From positions 3,925,127 to 3,989,126 of the forward strand of contig NC_031478.1 in assembly GCF_000006565.2 (NCBI RefSeq): a stretch of DNA of 64,000 bases, read 5' to 3'. Source of the DNA: Toxoplasma gondii ME49 (lineage: Eukaryota > Apicomplexa > Conoidasida > Eucoccidiorida > Sarcocystidae). A program made the position numbers and the translations under genes. Position 1 is the stretch's first letter; each line of letters starts with the position of its first letter. Under the pieces are notes generated by a model. That model searched no databases and was not told where the DNA came from. It saw only the letters and a program-made list of their open reading frames with translations. Positions 23,578 through 36,100 of this stretch are shown piece by piece.

Positions 23578-25345
23578 GCGTGGGCCCGTTGCTTACTCAA
23601 GTTGTTTGAAACAGTGCGAAGTTCGCCATCTTAGTCGCCAGGCAATACGAGCTTCTAAGTCGGTTGGGGGAGACCTAAACAATACGTGTTGCAAATAATG
23701 GACAGCCTTCGCTCATCTCTTCAGTTTAATACACAGGTGGAACAGCGGGACTACCCGTCAGTACAATAAAAGAAAAATTACATGTAGCCGCTGGTCCAAT
23801 ATCAAGCACCTCGCGTTTAATATTGAGGCCTTACTAGAATGGACACGAGCCCCTGACAGCACAAAAAGCTCCTACGGATCCGACGAGAGAGTGGTTGGCC
23901 ACACTAACATGAGCCGCCAAACTCTTTTAGCTGCAAACGACAGAATGGTGCAGAGGGGTATCTCTTGGCTCCCACAGCCATCACAATTGCTGTGTCTGTG
24001 CACTCATATATACATATATATACATTGTGAAGGCTTTATACCCTACTGAGGTTCTATATAGTTCACGTGCAGACACACCAGGGCAACACACAGCTCGGTA
24101 CAACTCCGCTAGATGACCTGTTGCCATCTCCCTGTGAACATTGTTTCCTGGGGATATGACACTACATACCTTTTTTCGTATTCAAGCGTTTTGCGGACTC
24201 AGCGTATTGTTTGGAAAGCTACGTAGGCGGCCAGAATCTGTAACAGCGCTGTAATGTTGAGGGTTTCGAGCAGTAGCCATTTAGTCTAGCTCTTAACAGA
24301 AATACCAGTTCTGTTAACGTTACTGTGCCTATCAATGTACAATTCCGCGACGTCACGCGTCAGACGAATGCGCACCACAACGGCGTATGAGGTTGAGGAC
24401 TCTGCACAGAGTACGGCGCCGTCACGACACGCCTGCTGTTAGCACGACAATTTCAGGCAAACAACACCCGGTCTAAATGCATCGATGAAACCAACAAAAA
24501 ATGACTGGCGTCGCTAACGACAACGCACGCGCTTTGCCCGCACTAGAGCAGCTGCTGGCTCGTTTTGCGCAGGGCTTGGAACCTGCCCCGATCACCAAAG
24601 TGATGACACTCTTTTTGTGAGAAAGAAGAAAACTGACGATGTGTGCCCCGCAGGACGCGTTCCTCCCGGAACAAAAGCAGCCTAACATGGTCTAGTGACA
24701 CACTTGGCGACATGTAGCGCCAGGCGTTCTTTCTTCGAGGCTTCGTGCACTTCCGAGAGTCTGCAGCTTTGAAACGTACGAAATCACCTCAATGAAATCC
24801 GTTCACAGCTTCAAACTGAGCCTACTTATTCACTGCCCGACAGTGCGTACAAGAAGCGCTCTGAGAACATGGTCAGTTGCCACATCTGCAAGAAAATACG
24901 TCTTTACCAAGTCAAGCGATGCAAGGCGTCGTGCGAGAACGTTCCGGCAGCAGCCAATGAGACGCTCGACAGAGACGGATCCTGCGGCTCATCGATAGGG
25001 TCTTGACCGTCGACTTCAGCCCAGTTTCTTCTAGCCACAGAGAGACAAATACTTCTCAACTCATCATGGGGGTCTTCCGCGTGCGTAACTGACGTACTGT
25101 TTTTTAGTCGTTGCTACCTGTTTTTTAGGGGAGAAAGACGACATTGCCGTCTGCAACAGGGGTGGTAGAGCGGTTTTTGTATTTCAAGGTGGAGCTATTT
25201 GCCATCAATTGTACTCCCTCGTACTGTGTACAAGTGAGCTGATGACCAGGACTCCTTTTTTCGTTGTGAGCTGCAGTTTTATTGAAAGTGCCCGCTAAGA
25301 ATGGGTCCAACGATATTAGGTCAAGTACAGGAGTAATGCGGCATA
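23578..25345. other. Spacer between tandem paralogues A and B
   Basis: I searched for a third or decayed copy of the four-Cys module (GSYFDFMYPL, PWAC, CRNQVDMSAQG) and saw none. It holds the 3'UTR of copy A and the promoter of copy B. Confidence 0.5.
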
Positions 25346-27285
25346 ATGTTTCGCTGTGAGGCCCATTTTGCTGCTGAAGTGCCTGGGTTCCTCACGCCAG
25401 GATGCAAGCGGACTCAGGCCAACATCTCCACAACTTACGCGGTTGCTCCATGGCGTCCTTGGCTTGTTATGGGGGCCGTTGTGGTGATTTTCGTCTCCAC
25501 ACAAGGTTAGTTCATGCATATGACACGTCCCTGCACAGCCGTTTTGTCTGTTGAAGAGAATCAGTGAGAATAGTGAGCTGTCGGAAACCAGTTCTACTGA
25601 TTGACAGCACCAGCAGGCGATGCAGGAGTAAGACACTCATGTGGAAATGTACACCGTGTCTCATCTGAATCCTCATGTACTAGGATTTGATGAATGCGTT
25701 GGTACACATGAGGTTTCACGTCCATGCGTGCCTCTGAAAGAGATGCAGCAGCCAACCTGCGTCACGCTCATCACCGTAGCATTCTTTGTTTGTTGTTTAC
25801 CTTCTGTCTGTCTTTAACAGACCTTTACACGATCGCCTTCGGCTCGTCGGTTGATAGAGACTGGGACGACTTCCACGGCATAGCAGCGCGGCCTCGTACA
25901 CAGGCCATTCCTGCTGATCCGGGTGATGCTCCTAGAGGACAGTCGTCTTCATTAAATGAGAAGAGCGGACCTTTAGAGATCATGGTGCACGACGGCATGT
26001 CGCCAGGTGCGAGACTCATGATCGAAGGCCTCCGAAAGCTTGCCGATGCCCAGCAGAAATTGGCTGCTTTTCTACGTGAGGCAGCGAAGAGGTGTCGTGA
26101 AGGTGAAGAACACATGTGCGGGACACCTGAAGAACCAATCAGCAGACGTAGCGGTATTGTGCTGCCAGGTGAGACAGTGGGCAAACTGAGGTGGCGCGGG
26201 TTTTCGTTCGTGCCGCAACATGTCCCCGGTGCAAGTGCACCGCAATTTGTGCACGTGGGATCTCGTGTGACGCGGTTAAAAAGATTCAAATTTTGGGGGC
26301 ATTCAACGGCGCGCAGGCTGTCTGTTGCAGGTTGCCTCTGTTATGCGTTCGACAAGAATTTCATCCTCAGTTGCTATGGGAAGGTTTTGGTATGCACTGT
26401 TTAAATATGATACCTCGAGAGTCCTCAATTTCCAGCTGGAGTTGTGTGCCGTTTGAACAATGACTTATTTCCTGTAGAGCCTCCCGTGATAAGGCAGTTC
26501 ATTCTACCGGATGACCCGGAGATCGGCCGAAGTTCAAACACTGCTTCATCTGACCCCGTGAAGACACAAGAGAGCACCGCAGATGTGACTACCATTCGAA
26601 GGCCAAAGCGACAACGCTGGAAGCCACCTGTTATCAAGACTAACCACCCCCTCCAGCCTCGCTGGGGGACGGATCGGCTCAAGGGAGGCTTTGAGACTGC
26701 TCCGCCGGAGGAGGTAAGTCTCGCCACAGATACGAAGGAGCAACTGTTTGTCAGACCATTCCCCCGATCGATAAAGGGGCTCTCTGCGCAACAATCGATT
26801 TGCCGACTGTCGCCAAAAGTAACTAACCAGATAAGCCTGTCTTGACTCATCTGTGTCAGCGCATGCCGTCATTTGTCACTGGTTTGCTCAGTGTTGCCTC
26901 TCTACTGTCGGCGCAGGCATTTGTTGAAATACGGACTGGAGGCTTCTTCGACATGCTCAACAACCTGTTCTTGGGTGGAGCTGGTAGTGCAGATCCTGCA
27001 AATTTTGAGGGAGGAAACCAGGGTTCGTACTTCGACTTTATGTACCCGTTGCAAACTGACTATCCGTGGGCATGCACGTGTGACCCTAATATTTTTGAGA
27101 GGTGGGAGAACAAGGAAGTTTCTAATGTCCCATGCAGAAATCAAGTCGACATGTCGGCACAAGGTGTCACCGCCTACTGCAATCCCTTGGTGCATAAGAT
27201 GAACGGCTCCTTTCGTCCTGGGTCCGGCGCTTCTGTTTTTTCGTTTGTGGCCGTTTCTTTAAGCTTTATGTTCTCGTTTATCTAG
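25346..27285 (+). CDS. Secreted/GPI-like four-Cys module protein, copy B
   Basis: Exons are 25346-25505, 25821-26168, 26478-26713 and 26917-27285, with phases 1, 1 and 0 exactly as in copy A, giving 370 residues. Exon 1 is only 53 codons. It encodes CKRTQANISTTYAVAP followed by a hydrophobic segment (WLVMGAVVVIFVSTQ) and ends at a GTTAGT donor. Exon 2 has GMSPGARLMIEGLRKLADAQ and FLREAAKRCREGEEHMC, matching the helix of copy A. Exon 3 is proline-rich and basic. Exon 4 has FEGGNQGSYFDFMYPLQTD, PWACTCD, VPCRNQVDMSAQG and CNPLVHKMN, about 50 of 67 residues identical to copy A, then a hydrophobic tail (VFSFVAVSLSFMFSFI). An alternative start at the ATG at 25724 would read through the intron into a different signal-like segment. 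The copy A comparison favours the spliced form. Confidence 0.75.
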
Positions 27286-29473
27286 AAGAGAAGGAGAATT
27301 CTGTGGGGAATGACCTCCTGATGATTGTCTTTTCCAAACCGGTTTATGTCACTCGGGAGAAGCAGCCAGATGCACTTCTGTGAGCGATTCTTCAAAGAGT
27401 CCGCTTTCACGCCGCTGCATTATATGTCTCTCTTGTCGCGTGGTGAATAACGCCAACCCGACGCCCTCATGCTGCATGATTCAGAACCTCGGTTGCTCTT
27501 CTGTGCGTTTTACATTCTGTTGTATCTCGAAGAGACATCTCTACCAGATTCATAGCGTTCCTTCACCGAAGGCCTCCGGCAGTGCGCAGCAGAGCAGCCT
27601 TCTCAATTATTAGTGTCAGTAACAGACATGACCACAACTCAGCTACCCGGTGCTGTTTAAGAAGAGCGTGTTATGAGCATGATCCACGAGGGACACCATC
27701 TTGTCTACGGCGACTTCGTTGCCGTGTGACAGTAAGAGCATCACAGGTCAAGTTTGGCCAAAGAAGAAAACTGGTAACGCCATTTTCCGGCGATTTGCGT
27801 TACTGTTACGCGCCCACAGTCGAATGCGATGCAGCTGTTGTTTCCCATCTCATCGGTTGTGGACAACTCCCTGGCGTCGACTCGAGCACTCTGCGTGTAG
27901 GCACATGTACGAGCGTACACTGAATGAAGGCACAATGCTTACACATGCGCATAAGTACACCGCACAGTGGAGACGTATGCACACATGCACACATTTAGGC
28001 ACGCATTCTGCTCATATACTTGCAGGGCCAGTTCGCAGTCAGTAGAGCCAGCACCGGGGACCATGAGGACTCACGACAGCGCGTCCAGAGTTTCGAGGAC
28101 CTGAATGGCCGTCTGAAGAGACAGTAGGACCTGCCGCTCGCTGCAACGCATACACGGACACACAATGCACCAACTGATCATGCGTCTTCACAATGTCTCG
28201 GCGTGTCCGAACTGCTTTGGTTCGCTGTGAACCGGCTGTCACTACCCCGCTCACTTCCTTGAAGTCGACTACATAGCAAACACAGGACAAATAAACGCAC
28301 TGTCTGGCATCTTCTAGCTGAATTAATCTAAAACAGCAAACACATCGCGTCTGTCGACTCCCGTCGCGCACACTTTATGTCTGTATCCTCCCTCCACAGA
28401 CTAACAAAGGAACACTGCTTGCACGCAGTCGCGGATGCTCGAATACAAATGTCGCGTTGGAAATTCCTTGAGGGCCGCCCAGGACTATAGCATTGTAGAA
28501 AGCTGGGGTATCTAGGAAGAGAGGAGAGCGCGGTGCTGGTTCAACTCAACGAAAACAGGCAGAAAACGACAGACAACGGCAATTTTCTCAACGCACACTG
28601 AATGTAGTCAACACGTTCAGCCCGCAGACAGAAGATGAGAGTCTTTGGTTGTTACAGCATGCCAAACGTTCGTTCGAGTTCACCCTGCTCGCTAGTGGTC
28701 ACCCGAAGTGTGTATTAATTTTCCAGACGTTTCACCATACGCATGGGCTCTAAGAAAAGTGGCGAACGCATTGATGACGATTGGGTCATGAGTTACTGTA
28801 ACTGGAACTGACACACACAACATCGAGGAACCACTGTTCAGAATATAGTGCCCCCAAGAACCCATCGTGTCTTGTCCCGTGCAAAGCAGAGAAAGCTGGT
28901 TTCTTTCACTACCTGAAAGTCTCAGTGTGGCTGTTACGCGGCTTCAGCTGCGGGTACCCGACTCGACTTTGTTCGTCTCCAACGCACGCATGTGTCTTAG
29001 CGTGAGAAAACAACACCTATCGTCAACGCGCCCTGCGATGTCAGCATGCCTCCTAACATGGACGAGCATTTATCAGCACTTCGTCTTCAACTGTAGATAT
29101 GATCTAGAAATCCGCGTAACTCGAGCGGTGCTAACGTTATCAAAGCTCTTCCATCAGTTCACACATACCTTTGAACCGTGTGCATGGTGTTGGGGTTGGA
29201 GGGCGCAAGGGCGGCCGCGTACCTAGAAAGCAAAACACATGCAGTCCCGCACAAAACCCGATAGAAAGAAAGGACACTCAAGAACGTATCAACTGCGTGA
29301 GATTTCGATGCCATACACTACTCACTAAAGTCCGTGCACTTACACTAGAATGTGCACATGTATCAACAGAAAGCGAAGGCGTACTTACGTGAATGAAGCA
29401 TGCCATACCGACATGCGCCGTTGGCTGGCCTCGAGTGCATCGCCGCGTGACTCTGCATGTCGATGTTCTCAAC
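27286..29473. other. Convergent intergenic region, nothing recognised
   Basis: Between copy B (plus) and the ZNRD2-like gene (minus). There are several open frames of 60-120 codons on both strands, but none has protein-like composition together with splice sites. Confidence 0.45.
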
Positions 29474-30667
29474 TTACCGTCTGATCTTCGTCAGAACCGC
29501 CACACGCGCTTCATTGAGAACGTCGTTCCGAGAGGGACACATCGCACTAACTTCGATCCCACGTTCATCTTTCACAGATCTTCCCGCGACGGAGCAGGCG
29601 GCTTGGAAAGAGACAGCTCGCTCAGATGATTCCAGCGCCTGCGGTTTTGGGTAGCCGTTCGGCGGCTGCCTCTCAGAGGCCGGCAAAACGCCACACCGCT
29701 GCAGCGTCCGTTCTCTCCACTTCATGAGATCTGCAGATGCCTGAAAGATAACAAAACATACATCTGCACAGCTATATACACACGCATGCGTTGAAGTTCC
29801 CCCGCGCTGCATGCGCTGAACATATATATATATATATATATATGCATACAAATCCAACAGTGAGAGCCACGGAAGGCACCGGCAGGGGTTGCACGAAGGT
29901 GTACATTGATCCCGCCGATTCTCGAACACAGGTCAGGAGATGTTTGCCATTCACCTGGAAATACTTCTCCTTCGCTGTCAACCTGAATTGCTCTTTGTCT
30001 CTCTCTTCGACATCCTCGTCTTCTTGGGTGAGCCCCGGCCCACGTGCGTTGCTTCTTGCATGAGCCCCGTCTAGCCTCCAGAGGCTCCCGGACGTGTCAT
30101 CGTCTTTGCCAACCACGGACGCCAGTGTGGATTCGATTTTCTCGCTGTCAGCTTGGTCTAGAGGGATCGCCGCCACCATCTGATACTGCACACCTCTCCC
30201 GGCGACTGAGACAAAAGAGACGACGTTGAACGGATGGAAGAGAAGCACGGAAGTGACGGGATGAGTAGAAAGTGAAGGAGCCAGCATGAGGGCTCTTTCG
30301 CACCTCAGACCCCAATGTTGTCCTTCTCCGCGCGATGCTGTAATGTGAGAGCTCTTCTCTCTTGCTATGGGGTGCACTCTCATACGTGTGCACAACAGGA
30401 TAGTATAAGGCGTCTTCCACGTAAGTCTTCGCGCGATAAATACAAGTCCACAATGCATGGTGCCTTGTACGGTTTCACCACTTAGACACATCCTCTGCCG
30501 GTGCAAACTCGCAAATTCTACTCCCATGCGTTAGCGTTTCCGCCACTCGTTCGGCTCGCTTCAACCCTTTGTCCTTGTACTCACATAATTATCCACATAT
30601 ATGCATATATGTACACATACACATCTAATATACACACACCCTCATGCCACAGAGATATTTATTTGAC

Positions 30668-30698
<31 letters not shown>

Positions 30699-31907
30699 TT
30701 GCATGCGTAAGCGTGCTGGACAGTAAAAGTGCAGTCTTCGACACTTCTGAGCTTTTCGAAACTTTTCTGGTCCATGATGCGCCAGAAAATCCAGACGATA
30801 CGGGCCGCCACTCCGTTGCACACAGCACCTCGAGTTCCCGCCAATGTCTAGAGGGAGCGAGCAAAACTGTCACTTACTGGGAGTACAGTGAACCTGCGGC
30901 GTCGTCGCATCTGCTGAGGCTCGATGTCTGTTTTCCGACGGCTGGTTCCGGTGAGCCCCTCCATTACTCCGGAGACTCTCTCGTCCTCCGTAGTCGTTTT
31001 TGCCTTGTGCAGGCGAATGCCGGGGAGCCTCTGCGTCCTGATCTTCCCCCAAGGCACTTGCGGGCAAAAAGGTTTGACAGGCGACGCAGAAAAGCTGCTG
31101 TTGCTTGTTGCGCATCAGCGGGACGCTCACACACTGCAAAACGCACACGTCCGTACAGAGACCGCACTGCAGATGTACACAAAAATACTGATACAGATTT
31201 ACCCGCCATAATTTTTCTCGTCGTCTTCCGCGCTTGCCGATTCCTACACATGCGGACCACTGCATGAGTCGTGTGCATTCGCCGACCCAGAAAGGCCGAT
31301 GATCGAGTTTGTGCTGAGCGCTTGGTTTCATACACACATGCCTCTAAGCATGCACGGAGGTGTCCATACACCCTGTGTAGACAACACCCCTGCCCAACAC
31401 GGATGTGCGGCACCAATTACATGTGTTTTCCGTTGACACATATGGTCTCATGTCGACATGCGTGCGAGCAGACAAGACGCGAGGCCTTGAGCATGTGAAA
31501 CATTTCGACCGAGGCTCCTGGATTCTTCTGTCTCGGTCCCTGGTAAACAACGCCTTCCCGAATCTAGGAGGACTGTGCTGACTTCCTAGTTTGCTCTCGA
31601 GCGGCGGTGCTTCTCCGTGTTTCGCATGTGCGTAGAAGCATTTCGGAGCGCCTATTCGTACATTTTCTTGCATGCAACTTCGTGTTCAGCAAACACACAG
31701 ATTCCGGTGTTTCACCGTTCCACCGCCGCCAATTCGAACACGCACCTGAGGGCAAGTGTCGCCGAGCATCGTCCACCCAAGTAGCAGCTTCTCGGCGAGA
31801 CCTTCACTCGCTGTTTTCACTTGACCCTCTCCTGTTTTGCCCCGTCTTTGCTCTGCAAGACTGCTTGCAGCCATCCCTCCATGCGCCGCAGACGAGAGGC
31901 CACTCAT
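29474..31907 (-). CDS. ZNRD2/p27 autoantigen-type zinc-ribbon protein
   Basis: Exons are 31907-31746, 31133-30878, 30205-29955 and 29740-29474, with phases 0, 1 and 0, giving 311 residues. Exon 1 ends AEKLLLGWTMLGDTCPQ and exon 2 begins CVSVPLMRNKQQQLFCVACQ. Together they form the Auto_anti-p27 signature: a helix with a G-[WY]-x-ML motif followed by CPxC...CxxC, a one-zinc ribbon. The animal relative (ZNRD2/SSSCA1) is linked to the mitotic apparatus and complexes regulating transcription or translation; the role here is unknown. The rest (AGRGVQYQMVAAIPLDQADS; ASADLMKWRERTLQRCGVL) is longer than the animal protein and not recognised. The intron split inside the CPxC knuckle is clean. Two introns carry (TA)n tracts. 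An in-frame ATG upstream of 31907 would add a hydrophobic stretch and is less likely. Confidence 0.82.
29822..29843. repeat. (TA)n microsatellite in an intron
   Basis: An 11-unit AT tract inside the third intron of the ZNRD2-like gene. Confidence 0.9.
30669..30690. repeat. (TA)n microsatellite in an intron
   Basis: An 11-unit AT tract in the second intron of the ZNRD2-like gene. Together with the tract at 29822 it places two TA arrays around exon 3. Confidence 0.9.
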
Positions 31908-33196
31908 TTTTTCGGTGACGGTGCACAGCAACGGCAGGACGAGACAGCCGAACCTCAGAAGAACTGAGTCCGTTAAAGGCAGCGAAAACGGCGAGCAGCG
32001 ACTCAAATGAAGGTGGAACAGACGGCTTCAAATAACGTTTTTGAAAAAAAATTGTGGCAGAATTTCAAAGAGGCCGATAAAAAAAGTCAGTTCGACGAGC
32101 TGTGGATTTGAGCGTTGTGTGTGTCTCCGGCAGGAGAACATTAACAAGCAGATACGCGCGGCGAGAAGAAATGACAACTCTGCTTATCTGAGACCTCTGT
32201 AGTCTACAAACAACAGGGAATCTTAGCAAAACTGGGGCAAAATTTTCCGTCAAAGCGCGGGTCGTACTTCCCCGATTCGCAGTACAACGGGTTCGCGACG
32301 GGTGAAGAGGATGCAGAGGATGCGCTCAAATCGGCTTTTTTATGCGTCGCCTTGAAAAGTAGAGGGCCCTCAATCTGGTCGGCAGTGCACTAAAGATGGG
32401 AAGAAACCGCCCGCGTCCCTGAAAGAGTTGTGGCAGGGAAACAGCGGAAAGCAAAAGCAGCACTAGGCGGATGAGGCGTAGAGACACACAGCACAAGAAG
32501 AGTGGGAGACCACTGCTGTGCGCCTACTGTTCGTGATCGTCAACTGGGATGGACTTGATCCGCTGAAACTGTTGCTGTACCTCCTGACGGCCTTTCAGCT
32601 TTTTTCTTTGTCAATTTTCTTTTTTTCTGGAGTAAAAGATCAGCGGAGTATTGCCGGCCGAGGGACGCAGAAAGCCGACGGCGGGCCGCGATTGCTTTCC
32701 GGGGTTGAAGGACGCTGCGGGACAGAACAGAAAGGGTCGACACTGTTTTTCCCCTTGTGCCTGAAAAGCAGGAAAGGCACGGAAACGTGTTCACTTTCTG
32801 AGCCATCAAGCGGTTACTAGTCTGTCGACCCCTTTGCTGTGTTTCTCTCCTCCGTCTCTTGTCTCTCCTGCCGCCGCGCCGTTCGGACTCCCGGCAACAC
32901 TCAGTATGTGCTGACCGAGGGAAGAACGTTTCTTGGGGCGTTTTCGTTCTGTTTCCTGGTTCTTCGTGTCTGCATCTGTTTTCTTTGGGAACGGACCAGG
33001 CGGCGGTCCGAAAAGGAGGTGGAGTCGAGCACTTTGTCTCGCAATTCCCCTCCCCCCCTCCAATCCGTCCGCGTTTTTTGCAGCCCATTTTTGTCCTCGT
33101 TTCCGTTTTCTATTTTTCATCGCACGTGTTGTTTCCTGTTCCACGTTATCGCTCTTAGGTGGCTCTGTCCGTCTACGCCTATCGCAGACAGTCAAG
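31908..33196. other. Shared upstream region of ZNRD2-like and MKT1 genes
   Basis: This is a 1.3 kb divergent promoter region. The pyrimidine-rich part from about 32830 to 33180 is probably the MKT1 5'UTR. Long open frames on both strands here reflect composition. Confidence 0.5.
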
Positions 33197-36100
33197 ATGA
33201 GGGTTCGACATCTGCAGACGTACCTGTCGGAGAACATGCTTCTCCGGCAGGGGAAGATTGAGGCGTTGACAGACATGCGTTTGGGGGTGGACGCAGTGTT
33301 TTGGCTGCGTTCGCTGGCGAGTTTGAAGGATCCGCTTGCGGAAGCGATTGGCGGGCTTCCGCCCTCGCTCTTTGCGGTGTTGTCTCAACAAGTCGCGCTG
33401 TTCAAGGAGCACAAGATCCCGACGTTCTTCGTGTTTCAGGGTCTGCAGCCGCGCTCCCACACGCTTTTCTCCTCGCAGATTCACCAGCAAATCGACGAAG
33501 GCTGGATGCTGTATGCGCACGGCGGTGGACAAGTCGCGCTGTCGAAGTTTGCCCACGCCACGAGTCGCATCAACTCGGACTTTGTCCACTTCTCGCTGCA
33601 CTTCCTCAAAAGCAAGGGCTGCGAATGCTTCCAGGCGCCATTCTTTGCCACTGCGCAGCTCGCGTACTTTGCGGAGCAGAACTTTCTGGACGCGATCTTT
33701 GGCCCGCCTTCACTTCTTCTTTTCGGCGTACCGCGCGTCATCGTTAACATCGACTGGGCGCGGGGAACTTTCGACTGGGTCGAACTTGAGCAACTCCTTT
33801 CCACATGGAACGTGACGAGGGACCAGTTTTTGGACGCCTGCCTGCTTGCAGGGACTGAGTACTGCCTCACCTTTCCTTACCTCAATCTGTCTCAGTTCCA
33901 CCAAGGCCGCACCCAATTCTCCTTCGGCACCGCCATCGACTTCGTCAAACAAGCCCCCCTCGTCTCCTACATGCAGCATTTCCCCAACGAAGAAATGAAG
34001 CAGGACCACGTCGACGGGTGAGACGGAACAAAAAGGACGCTTCATCTGATGGAGCAGCTGGTGTGGAGAGAGAGAGGCACGAGGAAAGAAGTCGCCGCTT
34101 GCTGAACCGCTTCCTTTTGACCGATCGGACGTGTAGTTTCCTATGTCTTCTTACTTATGTGCATGTCTAGCGGTCTCCACGAAGTCGTGTGGGGACCTGC
34201 GAGTTTTTGACGGATGCCTCGGTCTGCAACGAATTCAGCCCATCGAGGTTCAGGCGTCGTGCTAGAGGCGGGACTGCAGGCACTTCAACCTTGTTTCGAT
34301 CGTGGCTCTCCCGTGGTTCTCGCGGTCATTTCCCTTCGCTCTCTTTTTCCACCTGTTTCGGTTCGAGGGCTCACCCTTGCCTGTTTCGCGGATCCTCACC
34401 CTTCTCCCGATCTGCATTTTTCCGTTTTCCCCTTCCGCAGGTACTGCGTATGCAAGACTCTTCTCCAATACCCTCTGGTGATTCAGCTGTCCGCGACTGT
34501 CGGACCCTTCGTGTCGAATGCAGCCGGAGGGAACCAGCGCTCCGCAGTTCTTCCCCGCGATTTCCATCGCATCGTCGGCCACCGGCTTCCGTTTTCTGTA
34601 TACTTTTTGATGGCGCAAGGCATTCTCTCTCGCAAGTTGCCTTCCGTCCTCGCTCTCGGCGAATGGCTCGACTTCTCCCACCCCTGCGTGGACTCCATTG
34701 AGTATCGAGACCTCCTCAATGATGTCAGAGAATACCGGTGCCGAGCGCTAGGTAAACAGCTAAATCCGGGACGCGGGTACATGAAAGTCTGTTGGTGGTT
34801 TCGCACCACAATTTGCTTCTTGTTCTCTGCCCGTCGGTGCTGTGAAATGAAAGAGAAACCGAATCTCGAGGACTGCGTGGCCGACGACGACTTTGCGACA
34901 GCTGCTCTTCCTACAAGCAAAGAAAGTCGACTCTTCTACAGTTCAACTGCTCTATCTGGGACTATAATACACTGTGTACTTCGGGTGGTGCTGCCAAACC
35001 TCTTCGTCCACATATATTTCATCGCAATCCTAAAATTCGCACGTTCATGTGGCGTTTAGCGGTTCTGCACCATACCTTTTCTTTGCTTCGGAAACCATCC
35101 ATTTTGACTGTGGTTGCAATCTGGACCATTTCTTTGCAGGCTTGATCGCTATGCGTCTCCACGAGGATCACCGGACCCGGAGCATTCGTTTCAGCCGGTA
35201 CACGTGCTCGGTGTCAGGACGGGGAGACAGCGAGGTGGAGTCTCTGCCGCCCAAGATCGACTCGACAGTTGCGCGCTGCTGGTTGGTCGACGCTGAGAGC
35301 GTGCAGAAGGAGATGCGCCGGCAGAACTGCTCGAAGGTCGACTTAAAATTCTGTCTCAACTGGCACGCGCATGCACAGGAAAACGGGATCGCGCTGTTCG
35401 ACGAGCGCGCAGACAACCTGGCGGAGAACGCACCGCCGTACATGAACAAACAGGATTCTCAGAGCCTCCTGGCGCTCGTCCACTTCATGCTGCTCGACAA
35501 CTTGAGTTACTTCACCGAGCAGGGCGAAACAACCGTCTTCGGCTCTGCCTTGATGCACTCCCCCAGCGAGCTCCAGGTCAGTGTCTATCAGGGAACGGGG
35601 AACAGCGCCGTGCGTCTGGGAAGTCGCTGGAACAAAGTCTGAAGTGAGTGGAATCAGATGAGAGGGAAATTCGCAGACCTAGACACGTACTCGTTTTCGT
35701 AAAAAAATGTCGGCGACGTGGCCGTGTCCTAACTGTCGCGAAGCGTTGACAACCGGAGTTGCGCCGCTGCAGCGTCATTCGAGAGTTAGGTACGAGGGCG
35801 GTCAGCGCTGCTCATACATCGAGAATCTGAAGCGTCTCTTGCATCTCGACTCTTGGACATTTTTGCAGAACGTTCGTCACTAAACTGCTTCAATTGTGCT
35901 GACTAATGCGGGCCGTCTCTTGTGTTCGTCCGTGGTGGTACAGTCACTTTTCCCTCCAAGTGTTTTTGGAGAACACGTCGTGAAGTCGCGCGTTTCATTT
36001 CGGGAGAAGAGCAGCAGCTGCACGAGGTAAGAGGGAGATAACATGCGGCACATGTTCTGTTTCTCAGGAAGACGTTTTGTTCGTCCTAGAACTGCTCAAG

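Noticed and set aside
23578..25345. Possible third copy of the four-Cys paralogue
   Set aside because: No trace of the conserved module motifs on either strand.
32540..33276. Long overlapping ORFs on both strands ahead of MKT1
   Set aside because: Caused by a pyrimidine-rich 5'UTR. The conserved MKT1 N-terminus begins at 33197.
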